Source: Bimastos eiseni (lineage: Eukaryota; Annelida; Clitellata; Crassiclitellata; Lumbricidae). Taken from it: a stretch of DNA of 64,000 bases. The notes beneath the pieces were generated by a model, which ran no database searches, was not told the origin of the DNA, and saw only the letters and a list, made by a program, of their open reading frames with translations. This document shows positions 13,031 through 23,900 of the stretch, one piece after another. The first letter of the stretch is position 1. Every line of letters starts with the position of its first letter. The stretch covers positions 41,606,919 to 41,670,918 of the forward strand of contig OY365811.1 in assembly GCA_959347315.1 (NCBI GenBank). Direction: 5' to 3'. A program made the position numbers and the translations under genes.

Positions 13031-13163
13031 TTTAGTCGGAATCATCTTCATATGATTTACACTGCACCATCTCCACTGTTAAATATGTTGCTCTTTCATA
13101 TTCTGCCAAATGCTCTACAAAAACTACACCTGGATGATGCTGCGTTACATTTACCTGTGTTAG
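13031..13163 (+). promoter_or_regulatory. Conserved 5' leader of P450 gene C
   Basis: This block aligns with the leaders of D (20775-20904) and E (31020-31148). It starts at TTAGTCGGAATC, passes through a GTTGCTCTTTC segment and ends in GTTAG directly before ATG. An upstream ATG at 13052 opens a 67-codon frame that runs out of frame across the P450 start. Leader identity is inferred from paralogue conservation. Confidence 0.45.
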
Positions 13164-13856
13164 ATGCTGCTCAACGGAGAATGGTACGTTGTCACAACAA
13201 CAGTTGCAGCAACTGCAGTCGTCTTCATCTTTTACTGGATGAGGCGAGCGAATGATGGGGGGAAACGATATCCACCATCAGCATCCGTCCTTTCACTCGT
13301 TGGTGCAGTCCTTCGAAACGGAATGAACGTCGTTCCGGAGCACTTCATGAAATCCGCTGAGAAACTTGGTCCAGTGATTTCCTATAAATTGGGCGGAAGG
13401 TAAGACGCAATAGATGTTGCTCTAATGTCGAGAATGAAAGCGCATCATCTGATAATTATTAGTCTCTGTTCACAGACTTTTTTTTTTATTACTTCACAAA
13501 ATAGAGCTCCCAAACTACAGTTTGACGATCTTAAATGCTTAGTTCTACTTCCGACTAACACACCTCCTCGCAACTTCAACCGCGATCTTCAAACAGACTT
13601 GATCGTGGATTCTAGCTGGTAACACTCCTCGTTTGCATTTCTCAAAACTTAATTCTTCTCTCGTTGTCTTACTTTGTGGAACCGACACTGAACGGTTCAC
13701 CATAATTTTGGTATCAATGTTTAAATTCAATAGAGTATAATATAATAACAATAAACCAGATAATTATTATTATTTTTTCCCCGAGGTACATATGATCCCT
13801 CGGGATTCCAAAAATTAGGGGGGCATTGTTCTGGAATGGCTAATCTTCGCAGATGG

Positions 13857-13896
<40 letters not shown>

Positions 13897-16800
13897 TTGC
13901 TCAGAAGCGCTAATGAAGTATAATGAATAATCTATGGTCCTTCTGAATACGAACTGACTCCAGTTCTTCTTTCTGCTGGTGTGCTATAGTATTCACTTTG
14001 CATTTCAAATGGTTGTAGACAATGTGGCACCGAAGGAGGATGTATTGGATATTCTGCATGAACCTCTGTGTGATCATTTTGTCTCCGATATGCCACTGTC
14101 AAAGATTCAAAAATCTAAAAACTATAAACCTAAACACTTTTTGAACACAATTTTACAGAAGGCAAGAACCAGTCTAAGCCTTCGTCAGCTTTGGGTTAAA
14201 CACTTAGTTGACGCAAAATCTTTCACTGCATATTACTATGTTTCTTAGATTGGTGATAATTCTGAATGGCAAGGAAGCAATAACAGAAGCCTTCGTTAGA
14301 AAATCTGAGGCCTTTGCAGACCGAAGTGAGCTGTGGGCAGAAACGAACGTTTTCAATGCGAAACTTCGAGGTACTGTCATCCAGCTATTAAGCCGTCGAT
14401 AATCATTAATACTAAGTTCACATTGATTGATTGAAACAAAGTGATTATTTTTACATTGCTAAAAAGTATAAACAAAAAACTTTGGATTAGGTAGGAGATG
14501 CAGTTCATCCTCTCCTACCCGCAACCATGACCAATTTGCCTCTGACCTCTAATTCTAGCGACGCCACTGTGTGCTTCAATTGACCGTTGAGAATTGAGAA
14601 CTTACGTAATAATTATAAAGCTGTGTATAATTAAAAAACAGAAACAATACGTGCGTCTCTCTAGCATCACACGCCACGTTATAGTAAAATCGAACATATT
14701 CAAATTCGATGATTGTGAACGCTGTTTCTTTTTAGGCATAATTTTTGCAAGATACAACGACACGTTTAAAAAGTACCACAAGTTGTGTCTGTCCATTCTC
14801 AAAGAGTTTGGATTCGGAGTCAAAAGCGTTTCTGAGACTCGAATTCTTCGTGAAGTGGAATGTTTTCACGAGGAGCTACTTAAACTGAACAGCCGCCCGT
14901 TCGATCCAAAACCGTTGTTGGTTTTGACGACCTTCAATGTAACCTCAAACATCCTATTTGGAAGGGAATTCGTGACGTCAGGCGGCAGCCAGAAGATAGC
15001 TGATAGCATGATAAGATTTGTGAAAAACAGCGACAATTCAACCAATTTCGCTCCCTTTTTGAGGTTCCTGCCCTACTTCCGTCAGAGGACCAACAATATG
15101 GGAAGTTGTCATGTAGAAATACTCAGAGCCATAGAAGGCGGGATAGAGAGCAGCAACTATATCAATTGCGAGTCTACATTTGTGAGAAGATTTATCGAAA
15201 TTGAGGGAAAAGATTATGACCACCAGGACCTCGTCTACATCCTACGTGATTTGTGCTTTGGCAGTGGGGAAACGGTGTCGACAACGTTGCAGTGGGCAAT
15301 TGTGGAATTGACCAACCATCCTGAGGCACAGAAACGCTTTCAGAAGGAGATCGATGAACTGGTGCCAGGAGACAGACTTCCGTCACTCGATGATAAACCT
15401 CGTCTACCCTACACTGAAGCTGTGATATTGGAAGTCATGAGACGACATACTGCCATACCATTCTATGTGCCGCACCAGACTTTATATGATACGGAAATTT
15501 ATGGACTCCACATACCAAAAGGCTGCGTGGTAATCATGAAATGCTGATTGTCTTTACCTACAATAATTATTACTAGAATTAGCGATGGTCATGTGCGTGA
15601 TTCATGAAAGATGACACCAAAATTGAACTGGAGCGTAGGTCTAAGTCAGTGTTCCCTCTAAGCCGTACGCATGTGCGCCATCGCACGGGCCGTGTAGCCA
15701 GCGCACACAAGAATTTAGTGTGCGCCAAAAGTTTGTCTCGTAAAGCCAATAATATTAAATTATGATAAACTGTAAACCAATATCTAGCGGGCGGAATAGA
15801 AACTTGCAAATAAATGGAAAGCTAATAAAATTTACGTATAATACGATGTATGCATCATCCAATCCAAGACACATTTTAGACAATGGACTTTTCTTGAGTT
15901 TTCAGGACAAATCACCTCAGAATTTAAGATATGGTCATGATGAACTAGCATGGCATTCATCTCGGACCTGCGCACAAAGTTTGAACCGTTTATAAGATGT
16001 GCACACGCAAAATTTCTTGCTCATAGTATCTCCAAAAAAGTTAGAGGAAACATTGGTCTATGAATCTATAGATTGATGTTCTTGTGACGGGAACCGAGAT
16101 CGGAAGTCATGCGACTTGAAAGTGCATCGAAGAACTTGTCTTCAATCAAATCGTAACTCTTCGAGTAGAATAAATATTGTATCACGAAAACTCATTTGAA
16201 TTTTCTTGCTGAAATGCTTAGAGTTTTATTTATACGAATTACTTTGATTGTGTGTCGCCTATAGGTCTTCGCCAATGCTATCAGTGCTCACATGGACCGA
16301 AAATACTGGAAAGACCCAGAGAACTTCAGACCAGAGAGATTTCTTGACAAAGATCACATGATAGCCGGAAATGAAAACGTTATTTCATTTGGTCTGGGTA
16401 TGATAATAAACTTCAATGAAGCCCTTTAATTTCAACTGGTTGAACCACGTGGAACCCAAAAATTCTTTTGCTGGACCTATTGCTATTTGAATTCACTTTC
16501 CAAATATGCTAGTTTCGACAATGATTTAACCTAATTAAACGGTCATGGCGCAGCACTCAAACTTATCTGAACTCCACTGAAACTGCTCATAGACCGAAGT
16601 TCAGAAACAGATGCAAACGCGTCAGATTGGAATTGAGGCGTGATAACTAATGTCTCAGAAAGTGACATCTATTATATATATATACGATGCTACAGTTCGT
16701 ACTTGAAGATTATATACTTCAAAGCTGCTTTATTGTATAAAGCGTCTTTGAAGTATATCAGTTTCATGCTTGGTCTCCAAATTTTGGTTACCAAACTTCT

Positions 16801-17016
16801 CCGCATTTGTTATTTTTATTAGGAAAGCGCTCTTGTCTCGGAGAGATTCTTGGTCGTCAGAAGACCTTCCTCTTTCTCACCAGTCTAGTCCAACGCTTCG
16901 ATATCCGGCCACCCGAGGGCCAGGACTCGATCGACGTAAAGGAGATCATAGCTGGAGCAACGCAGGCTACGGAATTCAAAGTGAGGTTAATTCCGAGAAC
17001 ACACATCAAGAACTGA
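13164..17016 (+). CDS. CYP2-clan cytochrome P450, gene C (5 exons, 492 aa)
   Basis: Coding exons are 13164-13399, 14249-14370, 14736-15529, 16265-16397 and 16823-17016. They total 1479 nt, with GT-AG introns in phases 2, 1, 0 and 1. The N-terminus has a hydrophobic anchor (about residues 8-24), a basic patch and the YPPSAS hinge. The I-helix motif GSGETVS is at about 295-301, ExxR is E352/R355, and FRPERF lies in exon 4. The heme loop [11 protein letters not shown] has its Cys at about residue 433. No stop or frameshift interrupts it. It should be an ER monooxygenase of unknown substrate, intermediate in sequence between B and the D/E pair. Intron 3 holds a hAT-type element. The next AATAAA-like signal is degraded, so the 3' end is unknown. 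Confidence 0.9.
13860..13897. repeat. (ATT)n microsatellite in P450 C intron 1
   Basis: About 12 uninterrupted ATT units lie just after an AT-rich stretch. They are intronic and non-coding. Confidence 0.95.
15647..16055. mobile_element. Non-autonomous hAT-type element
   Basis: The left end reads CAGTGTTCCCTCTAAG and the right end TTAGAGGAAACATTG. These are inverted repeats of the classic hAT form. The flanking octamers GTCTAAGT and GTCTATGA agree at six of eight bases, as expected for a decayed 8-bp target duplication. There is no transposase frame. It lies in intron 3 of P450 C. A related copy sits at 58844-59166. Confidence 0.75.
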
Positions 17017-17703
17017 AGAATTGAAGATTGTATAACAGTTGGGGGCTTGGCGCTGTCGCAAGAATAGTAAAAAAGTTCAAAGGTTCTACTGATTTATCAG
17101 TCGGTCTAATAGCTTGTGTACATGTCTAGTAATTAATAATGATATCACTGCAGTGGCTTTACTTAAATGTAGGCCAATATGTTGAGCGGTACATTTGTTT
17201 GTTTTGTTTTTATTATGCGATCCTAACTCTGAAAGCTCCTCGCTTTTCTGTCTATCCATCAAATAATCTGTAAACTCTTTTGATTGTTACCTTGTAATAT
17301 TTTGGATGGTTGAATGAACGAATAATTTTCAAGTAAGCGAACGATTATTACTTGAATTAGCTCATGTGCCAACGGGTCACGACGTTCACAATGTATGACT
17401 CGTTGACTTCCGAAAACCTTAGATGAAGTTGACGTAGCTTGAGACACTAAAATCATTTTATTGTAGTTCTGGAAAATGTAGCCTGCCATCGCATTTTCCC
17501 TGCTTCGAAAAGAAAATCAATTCTTTGAATGACATGTCAACTCGTGTTCATATGCCTTTATTGAAATGTTCTGTATTTGTTAAAATTATAAATGAGCAGT
17601 CGTTGTGATAAATCATATAAACAACGAAATAACCCTATGCGGTAAATATCATTTTAATTTCTAGGTGGTCAAAATTTTGGTTTTAACCTGGCATTGATCT
17701 CAC

Positions 17704-17761
17704 TGAAACACTTCCAAATCATACGGGTGAAGGTTCTTCACCCGTATTTGGAAGTGTTTCA
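17704..17761. repeat. Inverted repeat, hairpin of about 26 bp stem
   Basis: TGAAACACTTCCAAAT on the left pairs with ATTTGGAAGTGTTTCA on the right, and ACGGGTGAAG pairs with CTTCACCCGT. Only a 3-nt bulge (CAT) and a 3-nt loop (GTT) interrupt it. It could be a structured RNA or a palindromic junction. The loop is short for a microRNA precursor. Confidence 0.85.
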
Positions 17762-19996
17762 TAATCGGATGTTGGTGAATTCCTAGCTTTTAATACTTCG
17801 AATCAATCCTAAATGTTGCTGTCCTACTAATTGGTGGCATCTCTAAATTTTTCGACATATCAGCTTTCATTCGTGAGTGTCTTTATTGGTTCCCTGCGCC
17901 TCAACGCAAACAGTTTAAAGCGCTTCCACTGATGCATCATGCTAAACTGTCTTGCTAGATTTGCCCCGTAATACCTTCCGGTTCTCTGTACCATGGTGTC
18001 CACCATACACCAACGTCCTTCTATCCACTTATTTGCGCTTGGATTGTTGATGGGCCCCCGAATGAGCACTGCTGTGGCTCAGACAAAGAGCTTTGCTTAC
18101 GTGAGATCCTTCAGTTGAAACTACCTCCCTCTCCTTCTGCGGGCTTAGCTGCCAAGTCTCCCCAGCTCAGTTTCGGAGGTGCTTAAAGACCTACCTATTT
18201 CATCAATCAATTAATCATTTATTTGTTTCTACATCAACATAGTAATACCAGAACTTTATTGGCTATAACTTAAAAATAGTCCAGCAATCTCGAAAGCAAT
18301 CGGCCCCAAAGGAATTAATCCAGTTACTGAGACTGAGTTATCAGAAGGCATTTGCAATAGTGTTGGACTGCTGATCAAGGACTGTTTTTGACACTTCATT
18401 GAATGATATGATATTGAATGATATATTACCCGAAGGTAAGCACTGTCCTTCAATGTACAGTATAGATAGCTAGGTAAGCAATTCAAAAGGTAACTCAGAC
18501 TCTATATGGTATATTGGAACCAAAAATTCAAGATAACAACAATAATGCATGAACTTAATTAAACTTAACAGCACATTGAAAATTAGTCCATAGCTGTTGT
18601 CACATTTTTGCATGAACTCCTTAGAGTATTTGAGCAGAAATAACTTGATTAGTTCGTCTAATTCGTTATGAAGTAAATTATTACACCGCCTGCGACAACT
18701 AGAAATGGACTTCAAATTTCTAACATTGCGCATGATTCCATTATACGTGTAGGTTGTTTCCACGAAATCGTACAAATTATTTAAGAGAAACTGGCCCTTG
18801 CGCATCCTGCGTTGGTTATAGCTCCCCGCGTGGTCACGCTATAGATAAGTAGGCACACGATTCGACGAAATGTACCAGATCATAGCCTGTTAAGACGAGA
18901 TCGTCAACTTAGGATGGATTTGCCATCGCTCTATAGATGAAACTACTCATTTGTCGTCGAAGTAACAGACACATCGCACGCAGAAAAGATTCTGAAGACT
19001 TTCGCAAGATTGTAATAAGCAATTAGTGGCGCAGACTCGCATTAAAATGAGCAAGCACTTACACGATTCCAATGGCGAAGGTCCATCCTAATATACATAT
19101 ATATATAATATATAAACTTTAAGAATGCATTCAGCAGTCTCTACAGAGACAGAATACTCTCTATGGGAGAAAACGACAATTTGTAGGGTACCATAATGCG
19201 CCCGTGCACTACAAGGGCGCCTCACACAACTCGTCCGTCAGTTGCTAATCGCAAACAACGAAAACCGATAGTGCGATGTTCCAATGCTGGTAATGCCCTA
19301 GGATACACCAACGAGTTTTGCAACTCCGATTCCCACACAACACGATCGCCCGATGGTTCAGTCTGTGATGCGGAATGATATCGTTTTTCCACACACTTCG
19401 ATCTGTGTACGAGACCAGCTTTGTGGATAAATAACCTAACCGAGATTCGCTCTGCTCCACCAATTGACGCCTGCGTTGCATTTATTTACTCAAGGACGCG
19501 TCTTTGATTATAATATTATGACTGATGCCTTCCTACACAGCGCCTCTTAGAGGCTTGTAGTTAAGATTCGCCCTGCAAATATTCCGTTGCATTGCATTAC
19601 ATTACATTACATTACATTACACGCATAAATAGTGTGTAACGCGTAGAACGGACACTGGTTAAAATTCTTGATAACACTCCAACGTTACGAACATATCGGC
19701 TGCGCACCATTTGCTCAGCAGTTTAATTAACATACGAACGATCAAAGACAGATCTCGCTAACAGTCCCAGATTTTGAGCTAGATATAGTCCTAAATATTG
19801 ACCTAAATGACGTCGTATAATGGTTTGCCCTCTTCGTACTCCTACTCTCGACCTTGCCTGACTATCAAAGCTCGTGTCGCCACTTAGTCTTGAAGGACCA
19901 ATCGTTTACACTTCACCAGACATCGTAAGGGCATAAAAATATGTGTGGTTTAATACTGTAGGCCTACACAGAGTTGTGCATGGTTTCCAATTTTCA

Positions 19997-20175
19997 TTAC
20001 CCGACCCAATCCGACCCATTGAAACTGGACCCGACCCGACTGCTAGAGCCTAATATATGAGCTCTGCAATAAATTGGTGGGACGAAATGGGTCCGGGCTT
20101 GGGATCTTGACCCGACCCGGCCCGCCTAATCTATGAACATTTGTGACCCGACCCAACCCGACCTACGGGCGACAC
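19997..20175. repeat. GACCCGACCC-rich stretch
   Basis: The words CCGACCC and GACCCGACCC recur at both ends of this segment, with GGGTCCGGGCTTGGG between them. The arrangement suggests a small transposon-derived repeat. No clear target duplication was found. Confidence 0.5.
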
Positions 20176-20774
20176 GACCTTGGACAACTTTGCACTGTGC
20201 TATTTACATGCGGTAATCAAGAACTCAACAAACTTGAACTCTGATACCAAGACTTCGAAATTTCTTTCTTGTTTTTGATCTCTCGTTGAATCTTAAAAGA
20301 GGCCACATGACTTAAAACGTTTTTATCAATTGCCCAAGTTCAAGGACTTCACGTCTATACATAGGCATCAACAACATACTGAGTTATAAGGATCCGACGA
20401 ATGAAGGGTCTAATTGCGTACCCACAGCTTCAAAACGGCAAGTACATGCTTAGTTTCTAAAGTCTTCTTCACAAAACAGTAGGTATATATTATTTCTGCT
20501 TTTGAAGCAAATGGAAGAGTCGTTTGTTCCACTGCTGATTCGCAACCAAGTGAACATATTACTCAGAGTGTTGTCATTTTGAACGGTCGTCATAGATAGA
20601 TTCTGGACAATAAAGCTCACTTCTGGGCAATTAAGCACACTCAAAACAGGTTCATAACTGTAGCGCCAAGAATCTCACATAGAGATAATTAAGTTTAAAT
20701 TAAGCACTTAAAATATGATATAGTTAAAGTCTGAACCTGGCTTTCGGAATTTCAGTTATTTCTCAAACTTCAAA

Positions 20775-20904
20775 TCTTCAGTCGGAGCCATAGATAATTT
20801 ATATGGGTCATCGTTGTTGCACAACATAAGCCTGTTGCTCTTTCGTACTCTACAACATGTTCTACAGACTAACACATTGATGAGGCTACATTTCGCTGTG
20901 TTAG
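20775..20904 (+). promoter_or_regulatory. Conserved 5' leader of P450 gene D
   Basis: It begins with an initiator-like TTCAGTCGGAGCC, contains GTTGCTCTTTCGTACTC and ends GTGTTAG before ATG. It is collinear with the leaders of C and E. A 9-codon upstream frame starts near 20800 (ATGGGTCATC). Further upstream, CTGAACCTGGCTTTC near 20730 matches CTGAGCCTGACTTTC near 12998 in gene C, so conservation extends into the probable promoter. Confidence 0.45.
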
Positions 20905-23900
20905 ATGTTCCTCAGCGTCGATTTGCCAGCGGTCATAACGACGGTTTCAGCGTCTGCGATCATCTTCATCTTTTACTGGATGAAACGGAATCGATCGAAG
21001 GACGCAGGGAAACGAAGTCCACCAGCAGCATCAATCCTTTCACTCGTTGGTGCAGTCCTTCGAGATGGAATGAACGCTATTCCAGAGCACTTCATGCAAG
21101 TAGCGGAGAAACTTGGTCCAGTGATCTCGTACAAATTGGGAGGAAGGTAAGAAACAAAAATTGTAGGCTAATTGTCGAATATGAAAGTGCGAATTCTACT
21201 CTCTCAACTAAAAATGGCGGTTTATGTTCAATTATAGGTAAGTAAGTAATCCTACTGCAGAATAAGACGTAAACCCTAATAAGGTTAAAATCCCTGATAA
21301 ATTAAATCGAAATATATTAGTATATCACGGAATTAGTTTCTGGACTAGAGAAAAACCTGGCAGACTATAACAATGATACTAAGAAAAAATAAACCTGACT
21401 ATTCAGTTGAATACAGATGAAACGGAGGTTAAGTAAATGATCAATGACTGCAGAACGATTTAGCTCTTATTTTAGCAATACAGCGCAAGAATCAGTAAGT
21501 ACGATTTCGATAAGTGACATATCAGCTAATACCTTTATTAAGTCCCTAAATCTTATTCCTTTGCAGTTTATCCTACTTATCTAAGACATGCCTTCTCTGG
21601 CTCGTTCTCATAAAATCCACCGTGATGATGGGATTATTACGCTTGAGCCCAACATAATTTATCCGATTCTTGACCTCGTTGATGCTTCATTGTCTGATAT
21701 CATCAATTGACAATTACGTGGTTTCTTTTTAACTAAACTTGCAACAGTTGTCGCTATATATAAACAAGCTCAAAGAGATGTGAGCAGCTATTGTTTAACC
21801 ATAAATGGCACAGAGGTTGCAGAAGGATTAATAGTAGCAGAATCCTATAGAAACATGGCTCAAGAATCAGCTAATTTAATAAATTTTATCTAAAGTTACA
21901 GCAAGTATGGAGTTATAGCATGTATCATTGTATAGTAAGCATTGAGGAGTTCATAAGTTGGCAAGAAATAAGCTATTCGTGATATTATAATATTACAATA
22001 ATATTGGAATACCATGGCGTTCAACGTAGCCACTAACTAGCACGTTTTGCGTTACTAATATCCTGAAAGTCTCTCACTTCAGATTAATGAGGTCATGGAT
22101 AAAGTCACCAATAATCAGTTTTGACAGCTATTTCATACGAACTTCATCAATAAGTCTTTCTCTGAGCTGCTCCTAGACTGTATAGAGGACAAACGTTGTA
22201 TGTCCAAGTTTTACAAAAATCAATTTTAATGGCCATCCTTATAGGCAATGGCAAAAAGCTTCAGGGCGCAATTGTAATATGTCTTGCTAAAGGTCTTTTC
22301 ATGGAATATTATCTAAGATAAAAATGTTGTATATCCTTTTATAAAGGATCCACGGAACACAAATGTTGAATGTCCACATGTATTTTAAGTACTCTTGTTT
22401 CGCTTGTTTGAGACACAAAATGAAGATAGTTGGCTATGTTTTTGATTATTTATACAAACATATATTACATACGTAATACATACATGCATATTTACATACA
22501 TACATACATACATGGATACATACGTACATACATACATACATACATGGATACATACGTACATACATACATACATACATACATACATACATGGATACATACG
22601 TACATACATACATACATACATACATACATACATACATACATACATGGATACATACGTACATACATACATACATACATACATGGATACATACATACATACA
22701 TAGATGCATACATACATACATACGTACATACATAACATAGCATAACATGCTCTTTTATTGCGTCCAAGTCATAACGTACAAGTAGATATAATAAGTAGTA
22801 AGGTAATTAGACTACAATGGGAGTTACCTAAAGGGGCCAAGAAGGCCCCGCTAATAAGGGACACCCAAATGATTCACAAACACACTTTCAAATTGAGACA
22901 GGAGGCAGGATAATAAAGAGCGAAAAAAGATAGAAAACAAATTAATTAGACGCAGTAATACTTAAGCTAGTTAGCTAAATAGCACATTGTACAGCATTCA
23001 AGTAAATTAAACAAGGGTTGCACTAACCTAAATTACACATTTTAAGGATGCATGAGAAATCAAGTAGCTACGTAAATGTGACTTAAATACTAACAAAGTA
23101 TTCAGAATTTTTAAAGCCGAAGGTAGTGAATTCCAGAACAACGGACCTACGTTTTTTAGTGAGAAGCCTCGGGTATTTACACGATAGCGAATTGGTTTGA
23201 GATCATCAGCCGACCTTAATTCATATGTATGAATGTCAGAAATTTTAATAAAGGACCGATCAAAAATGCGCGGGAGTAAGTTAGCTTTATATTTAAACAT
23301 AAAGATGCCAATTTGGAAGTCTCTGTTAGAATTTCATACCGACTAAATAAGATAGCAGACGAGAGGGAAAATCCAGAACCAGATATAATTCTAACTGCTC
23401 TTTTTTGGAGACGAAGTAGTCCGATGAGACGGGTAGTGTAATTTGAAGCCCAAATTAAGTTGCAGTAGCATACGTAAGGTTGGATGAGTGTGTAATAGAG
23501 ATTGACTCAATGGCGGGTGGGTACTAGAAACGATATCTTAGATAAAATATCAATGTTTTTAGCATTTTTTGAAGAAATGAAAGATATATGATTGGTACAA
23601 GTTAAGTGTTGATCAAGTAGAATGCCCAAGAATTTTACAGAAGAGACTTGGGGAATAGAATAGCTATCTATGTTAATATTATGAACCCCATCGTTGGGTT
23701 GTGTTTTTTACGATGGAAACTAAATAAAATGTAGCTGGTTTTTGATAGGTTCAATGATAGCTTATTACATTTGAACCAATCTGATATTAGCGGTATTTCC
23801 AGATTCACAATTTGGATTAGCTGTTCATACGAATTATGTGAAAAGAAAACATTTGTGTAATCAGCAAATAAAAATAAGGTTGACAACGACGATGAATTAG

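Larger units (their letters stand above)
8571..13163. other. Intergenic region between P450 genes B and C
   Basis: This 4.6 kb stretch has no supported gene. It contains an E-box array with a TATA box (9984-10207), a long purine tract (about 10430-10830), a fifth CACGTG at 11053, a LINE 3'-end relic near 11326-11350 (TTTATATAGCGCCTCT), a (TA)n tract at 12084-12125, and a tRNA-like SINE at 12435-12610. A fragment near 12180-12200 (GGCCACCGTGCCACGCA) matches the SINE at 52080-52215. Confidence 0.55.
17017..20904. other. Intergenic region between P450 genes C and D
   Basis: No convincing gene is present. A 111-codon frame at 18470-18805 (-) has no recognisable domain. A near-perfect hairpin lies at 17704-17761. 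A short (ATTAC)n run is at about 19590-19620, and a stretch at 19997-20175 is dotted with GACCCGACCC words. Near 19740-19950 the sequence resembles 11815-12010 in the previous spacer (both contain CCTAAAT or CCTAAATTT and CTGACTRYCAAAG-like words), so parts of the spacer were duplicated along with the genes. Confidence 0.5.

Noticed and set aside
13979..14248. An 89-codon frame in P450 C intron 1
   Set aside because: It ends at the exon 2 acceptor, has no known domain and is not retained in intron 1 of B, D or E.
18470..18805. A 111-codon minus-strand frame in the C-D spacer
   Set aside because: It has Cys/Leu-rich low-information sequence with no recognised motif. It could be a decayed repeat but cannot be supported as a gene.
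22385..22767. Several frames with CMYVCMYV or IHTYIHTY periodicity
   Set aside because: A four-base CATA repeat keeps every frame open. No start context or conserved flank was seen.
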